Shown piece after piece: positions 7,570 through 10,102 of a stretch of 10,102 nt of DNA. Both the position numbers and the translations under genes were made by a program. The notes beneath the pieces were generated by a model that made no database searches, was not told the DNA's origin, and saw nothing but the letters and a program-made list of their open reading frames with translations. Position 1 is the stretch's first letter; each line of letters opens with the position of its first letter. This DNA is from Endomicrobium sp. (GTDB lineage: Bacteria > Elusimicrobiota > Endomicrobiia > Endomicrobiales > Endomicrobiaceae), in NCBI GenBank assembly GCA_031264895.1, contig JAISDI010000081.1:1-10102 (forward strand), read 5' to 3'.

Positions 7570-8697
7570 ATGGCTGAAATTGTTCAAAAATCAAAAACGA
7601 GGTTTGCCGTAACGGGAATGGGCATAGTTTCGCCGCTCGGTATCGGAAAAGAAATGAATTGGCGTCGGCTTTGCGACGGGCAGTCGCAGGTGCGTTATGA
7701 AATTTCAAGCAAAGCTTTTGTTGCGCGCGTCAGCGGTTTTGATTTTGACGAAAAAGTACGCCAGCTTGGAATGGCTTTTATTGCCGCAAATGAAGCTTTG
7801 ACGCAATCCGGCCTTAAAGACTCGGATTATCATCCGCAGCGCATAGGGCTTTCCTGCGGCGAAAGCAAACAAAATATGTTTTCAAAAAATTTTAATTTGG
7901 AAAATACTTTCCCGCAGCAGCTAAAAAAAGTACTGAACGTCAGCGGCGAAAGCCGTTCATCAGCGGCGGCGTGCGCGACGGGCGCTTTAAATATAATTCA
8001 GGGATGCCGTATGATTGAAGAAGACGTTTGCGATGCCGTAATATGCGGCGGCGCCGAAACTTCCGTACATCCTCTTTACATTGCGGCGTTTAGAAATATG
8101 GGCGCGCTTTCAAAGCAGGGCGTGCGTCCTTTTGACAAAAACCGCGACGGTTTTGCCATAGGCGAAGGAGCGGGGTTTATAGTTTTGGAAGATATAAAAA
8201 AAGCGACGCTGCGCGGCGCAAAAGTTTACTGCGAAATAGCCGGTTTTTCAAACGGAATTTTTTCTGACAATTTACTTAACATAAAATCCTGTGAAAAGAT
8301 GGCCGCCATTATAAAAAATGCCGTAAAAAATGAAGTTCCGGACTATGTACATATGCACGGCACAGGAACAAAAATCAACGATTTATACGAAAGTGAAGCT
8401 GTTGCTTCGGTTTTTAATAATGCGCAAAACTTGTCGGTAAGCTCTACAAAAGCGGCAACCGGACATATGCTTGGCGTTTCGGGAATGGCCGGAGCTGTTT
8501 TTTCAATACTTGCAATGAGGGATAATATTGTTCCCCCGACAATAAATTTTAAAGAAACAGATATAAAATCCGGATTAAATTATACGCCCTGCAAAGCGCA
8601 AAAAAAGGAAATAATGTCTTCGCTTTCATTATCTTTCGGTTTTGGCGGTCAAGGCGCAGCTTTATATTTCAAACGCTATGCCGGAAGCTCATTTTAG
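7570..8697 (+). CDS. Divergent beta-ketoacyl-ACP synthase (FabF/KAS II-like)
   Basis: A 375-residue thiolase-fold condensing enzyme, some 35-40 residues shorter than typical FabF (about 410). The Cys-His-His triad is present: C135 in AACATGA, H263 in HGTGT and H299 in GHMLGVSG. Also present are K294 in SSTKAATGH, GGAE (160-163), RPFDKNRDGF (186-195) with GEGAG, and the gating loop FGFGGQ (356-361). The family condenses malonyl-ACP with an acyl-ACP in the cytoplasm. The shortening falls in the region before the active cysteine (about residues 48-125), which lines the dimer interface and acyl pocket in FabF, so chain preference may differ. HGTGT in place of the HGTST of E. coli FabF is shared with many polyketide and aryl-polyene synthases. 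The Shine-Dalgarno is weak (ACGGAA, about 13 nt upstream), so translation probably couples to the acetyltransferase ending 7 nt before. Confidence 0.9.
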   Translation: MAEIVQKSKTRFAVTGMGIVSPLGIGKEMNWRRLCDGQSQVRYEISSKAFVARVSGFDFDEKVRQLGMAFIAANEALTQSGLKDSDYHPQRIGLSCGESKQNMFSKNFNLENTFPQQLKKVLNVSGESRSSAAACATGALNIIQGCRMIEEDVCDAVICGGAETSVHPLYIAAFRNMGALSKQGVRPFDKNRDGFAIGEGAGFIVLEDIKKATLRGAKVYCEIAGFSNGIFSDNLLNIKSCEKMAAIIKNAVKNEVPDYVHMHGTGTKINDLYESEAVASVFNNAQNLSVSSTKAATGHMLGVSGMAGAVFSILAMRDNIVPPTINFKETDIKSGLNYTPCKAQKKEIMSSLSLSFGFGGQGAALYFKRYAGSSF

Positions 8698-8925
8698 AAA
8701 ACAGCGTGCTATTAACAATTTTATATTTTCGCTTTTCTGCATCAAATCTTTCCTCAAAAACCTCTCTTTAGTTATGTAAATTCTTAAAAATATAGTTAGC
8801 GCAAAGGTAAAGACTGAGATAAGTTCGGTTTTGGCGGCTTTTTTATGATAAAATGCGCTCTCTTGTGATACTTTTTTATCTTGCGCATAGTATTTGTATC
8901 AGGCGCCTGTGCAATGATCAATAAT
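8698..8925. other. Gene-free interval between the synthase and the sigma-factor operon
   Basis: This AT-rich stretch has no credible frame on either strand and no clear intrinsic terminator after the synthase stop. It must hold the promoter of the sigma operon, but no convincing -35/-10 pair stands out, which would be expected if the operon is self-activated by its own ECF sigma. Short complementary segments lie at 8866-8871/8896-8901 and 8881-8887/8908-8914, and AGGCGCCT at 8901-8908 is a perfect 8-base palindrome. Confidence 0.4.
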
Positions 8926-8934
8926 AAGGGAGGT
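8926..8934 (+). promoter_or_regulatory. Very strong Shine-Dalgarno before the leader ORF
   Basis: AAGGGAGGT closely matches the anti-Shine-Dalgarno. Its GGAGG core (8929-8933) is 5 nt before ATG 8939. A nearer ATG at 8935 is only 1 nt from the core and would give an 8-residue peptide, so the 8939 start is preferred. It is stronger than the sigma gene's own site AGGAG (8966-8970), which lies inside the leader ORF. Confidence 0.65.
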
Positions 8935-8938
8935 ATGA

Positions 8939-8980
8939 ATGAAAATCGGACAAATAAATGAGGATAGGAGCCGAAAATGA
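8939..8980 (+). CDS. 13-residue leader peptide ORF coupled to the ECF sigma gene
   Basis: It encodes MKIGQINEDRSRK. It has an excellent Shine-Dalgarno (8926-8934), and its stop TGA (8978-8980) overlaps the sigma-factor ATG (8977-8979) as ATGA. The sigma gene's AGGAG lies within it, so ribosomes crossing the leader would deliver re-initiating ribosomes to the sigma start. The peptide has no signal sequence, no run of one amino acid and no known motif. It may be a translational-coupling device, or the remnant of a longer gene. Alternatively the good site is coincidental; the exact ATGA overlap argues mildly against that. Confidence 0.4.
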   Translation: MKIGQINEDRSRK

Positions 8981-9471
8981 ATTTTGAACAAGTTTATAAA
9001 GAATTCTTTAAAATAATATACTCCTATATTATAGCGCGCGTGCGGGAAGACAGTACCGCTAAAGATATTGCAGGCTCAACATGGCAGAAAGCGCTTAATA
9101 AGTTTGACACTTTTAACGAAAGTAAAGGAAATATCCGTCAATGGCTTTTTACTATAGCCAGAAATGAAATAAATATGTATTACCGCCTTTACTATGTGAA
9201 GAAGGTTTTATCGCTTACGGGGTTTGAAGACAGCAAAGTTTATGAAGAGAAAACTGTAGAAGAAAATCTCGTATACGAACATGAAAAACAAACTTTGCTT
9301 TCCGCTTTAGACACTCTTAACAAAAAGGAGCGGGATATTATCGCTCTTAAATTTTATTCGGGTTTAAACAACCGCCAGATAGCCGAACTTATAAATATAA
9401 GCGAATCAAACGCCGGAACGATCATTAACAGAAGCATGGACAAATTAAGAGTTTTTTTGGAGGTAAAATGA
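8977..9471 (+). CDS. ECF-family RNA polymerase sigma factor (RpoE/SigW-like)
   Basis: A 164-residue two-domain sigma factor of normal ECF size. Sigma region 2 spans about residues 4-76; KGNIRQWLFTIARNEINMYYR (51-71) is the typical end of region 2, which opens the -10 element. Region 4 spans about 108-160 and is a helix-turn-helix: LNKKERDIIALKFYSGLNNRQIAELINISESNAGTI, read in pieces, then NRSMDKLRVFL; it binds the -35 element. The linker between is short and acidic. AGGAG (8966-8970) lies 6 nt before the ATG. The stop TGA overlaps the start of the next gene (ATGA, 9468-9471), the usual arrangement of an ECF sigma with its membrane anti-sigma. The sigma would act in the cytoplasm and probably switches on its own operon. 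The stimulus and regulon are unknown. Confidence 0.93.
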   Translation: MNFEQVYKEFFKIIYSYIIARVREDSTAKDIAGSTWQKALNKFDTFNESKGNIRQWLFTIARNEINMYYRLYYVKKVLSLTGFEDSKVYEEKTVEENLVYEHEKQTLLSALDTLNKKERDIIALKFYSGLNNRQIAELINISESNAGTIINRSMDKLRVFLEVK

Positions 9472-10102
9472 AAAATAAAGATATAGATATAATAGAGCGT
9501 TTTCAAAAATTTGATTTTGACCCGCAAGAAAGAAATCAAAAACAGGTTTTTTACAAAATAACCGCCGTTTCCGCAGCAAAAAAGAAAACAAAACGTTTTG
9601 CTTTTGCTTTTGCCGCAGTTTTTAGCATTATAGCGGCAGTAATTATGGTAAATGATCCCTCTTTCAAAGGCGTTAAGTCCGACTATTACAGTCTAAGCAT
9701 GGACAATTCTGAAATCATTCAGCCAACGGAAGTTCAAGATCTCTATTTAGAAGAAAGTAAATCTGTTCAAAGCGCGCAGCCGGTACAAAAAAACGCATAC
9801 CAAGCTAAAGAAGAAGCTCAAGTTAAAGGAGCTATAGCTCTAGCTCCACAAACTGCAAGGCCAGTTGAAGAAAGAGCAGCGTTTGAGTATGAGAAAAAGG
9901 CTAGGATTCTTGCAGAAGAAGAGCCAATATCTGCTATGCTTTCAGAAAAAGAAGCAAAGCGTTTAACGAAAAAAGAATCTGGTATGGTTTACAAAATTGA
10001 TGAAAAGCGTTTAGCGGCAGAAGAATCTGCTATGCTTTTCCAAGAAAAGAAAGCAAAAGAAAGGGAAGAAAGAGGAAGGAGAGCAGCTGAGTTATATGAA
10101 TT
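9468..10102 (+). CDS. Probable membrane anti-sigma factor with repeat-bearing exported domain, truncated by window
   Basis: The frame starts at ATG 9468, overlapping the sigma stop, with GGAGG (9459-9463) 4 nt upstream. It stays open to the window end: 211 codons plus 2 bases. Residues 1-42 are polar and basic (cytoplasmic, where a sigma-binding helix would lie), 44-61 are one transmembrane helix (FAFAFAAVFSIIAAVIMV), and the rest is predicted periplasmic. I see no HxxxCxxC zinc anti-sigma motif in the cytoplasmic part; the assignment rests on topology and position. From about residue 137 the protein turns into Glu/Lys/Ala-rich, probably helical sequence with 16-residue repeats (155-170, 171-186, 187-202; core S-[AG]-M-[LV]). 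Codon use shifts there: Ala becomes mostly GCT/GCA, Pro CCA, with CTA and AGG appearing. The repeats could be a stress- or ligand-sensing stalk. Confidence 0.75.
   Translation, partial: MKNKDIDIIERFQKFDFDPQERNQKQVFYKITAVSAAKKKTKRFAFAFAAVFSIIAAVIMVNDPSFKGVKSDYYSLSMDNSEIIQPTEVQDLYLEESKSVQSAQPVQKNAYQAKEEAQVKGAIALAPQTARPVEERAAFEYEKKARILAEEEPISAMLSEKEAKRLTKKESGMVYKIDEKRLAAEESAMLFQEKKAKEREERGRRAAELYE
9929..10072 (+). repeat. Three 48-bp tandem repeats in the anti-sigma gene
   Basis: The units are 9929-9976, 9977-10024 and 10025-10072, each starting ATCTG[CG]TATG. Units 1 and 2 share AAAGCGTTTA at the same offset. They encode 16-residue units (S-[AG]-M-[LV]...E-K-R-L..EE). A degenerate protein-level unit precedes them at residues 137-152 (AAFEYEKKARILAEEE). 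The period is a whole number of codons, so copy-number change would keep the frame. Confidence 0.7.

Noticed and set aside
7277..7708. 143-codon minus-strand frame
   Set aside because: It is antisense to the acetyltransferase and the start of the synthase, both of which have clear catalytic motifs.
8821..8881. Terminator or sigma70 promoter in the interval before the sigma operon
   Set aside because: The T-run at 8840-8845 has no complete stem before it, and possible -35/-10 boxes (such as TTGTGA with TAGTAT) have poor 19-base spacing.

Overview
The window reads as chromosomal DNA of an AT-rich Gram-negative bacterium. It carries a very large exported protein, small membrane proteins and an ECF sigma factor with a membrane-spanning probable anti-sigma partner. 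The mix (a giant exported protein with an N-terminal Tiki/ChaN-like motif set, a foldback palindrome of a type scattered in such genomes, a minimal KAS/SDR gene set) recalls Elusimicrobiota (Endomicrobium-like) or Omnitrophota. That placement is an impression, not a measurement; no rRNA or marker gene is present to settle it.

Left half, minus strand (1-5722). One open reading frame fills 5169 down to 1 and leaves the window still open: at least 1723 residues with a signal peptide. By motif reading it combines a Tiki/ChaN-like N-terminal region, a 2H-phosphoesterase-like module with two H-x-[ST]-x motifs 89 residues apart, a HEIGH zinc-metallopeptidase motif, and a long hydrophobic segment near the window edge. 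Just upstream on the same strand is a 169-residue membrane protein that appears to be read from a leaderless message. A perfect 11-bp hairpin with a T-run lies at the junction of the two genes.

Middle, plus strand (5740-8697). From a divergent promoter region run an SDR-family (FabG-like) reductase, a LacA/Maa-type sugar O-acetyltransferase and a divergent FabF-like ketoacyl synthase with all its catalytic residues. The acetyltransferase and synthase are 7 nt apart and surely co-transcribed. The reductase is separated from them by 374 bases of non-coding DNA holding a large foldback (inverted-repeat) element. No acyl carrier protein is in view, so the set must borrow one or belong to a dispersed pathway.

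Right end, plus strand (8926-10102). A strong Shine-Dalgarno drives a 13-codon leader ORF whose stop overlaps the start of an ECF sigma factor. The sigma gene's stop in turn overlaps the start of a single-pass membrane protein, the probable anti-sigma factor. Its exported part carries 16-residue tandem repeats and a visible codon-usage shift, and it runs off the right edge. The chain of ATGA overlaps suggests tightly coupled translation of leader, sigma and anti-sigma.

No tRNA, rRNA, CRISPR array or transposase gene was seen.
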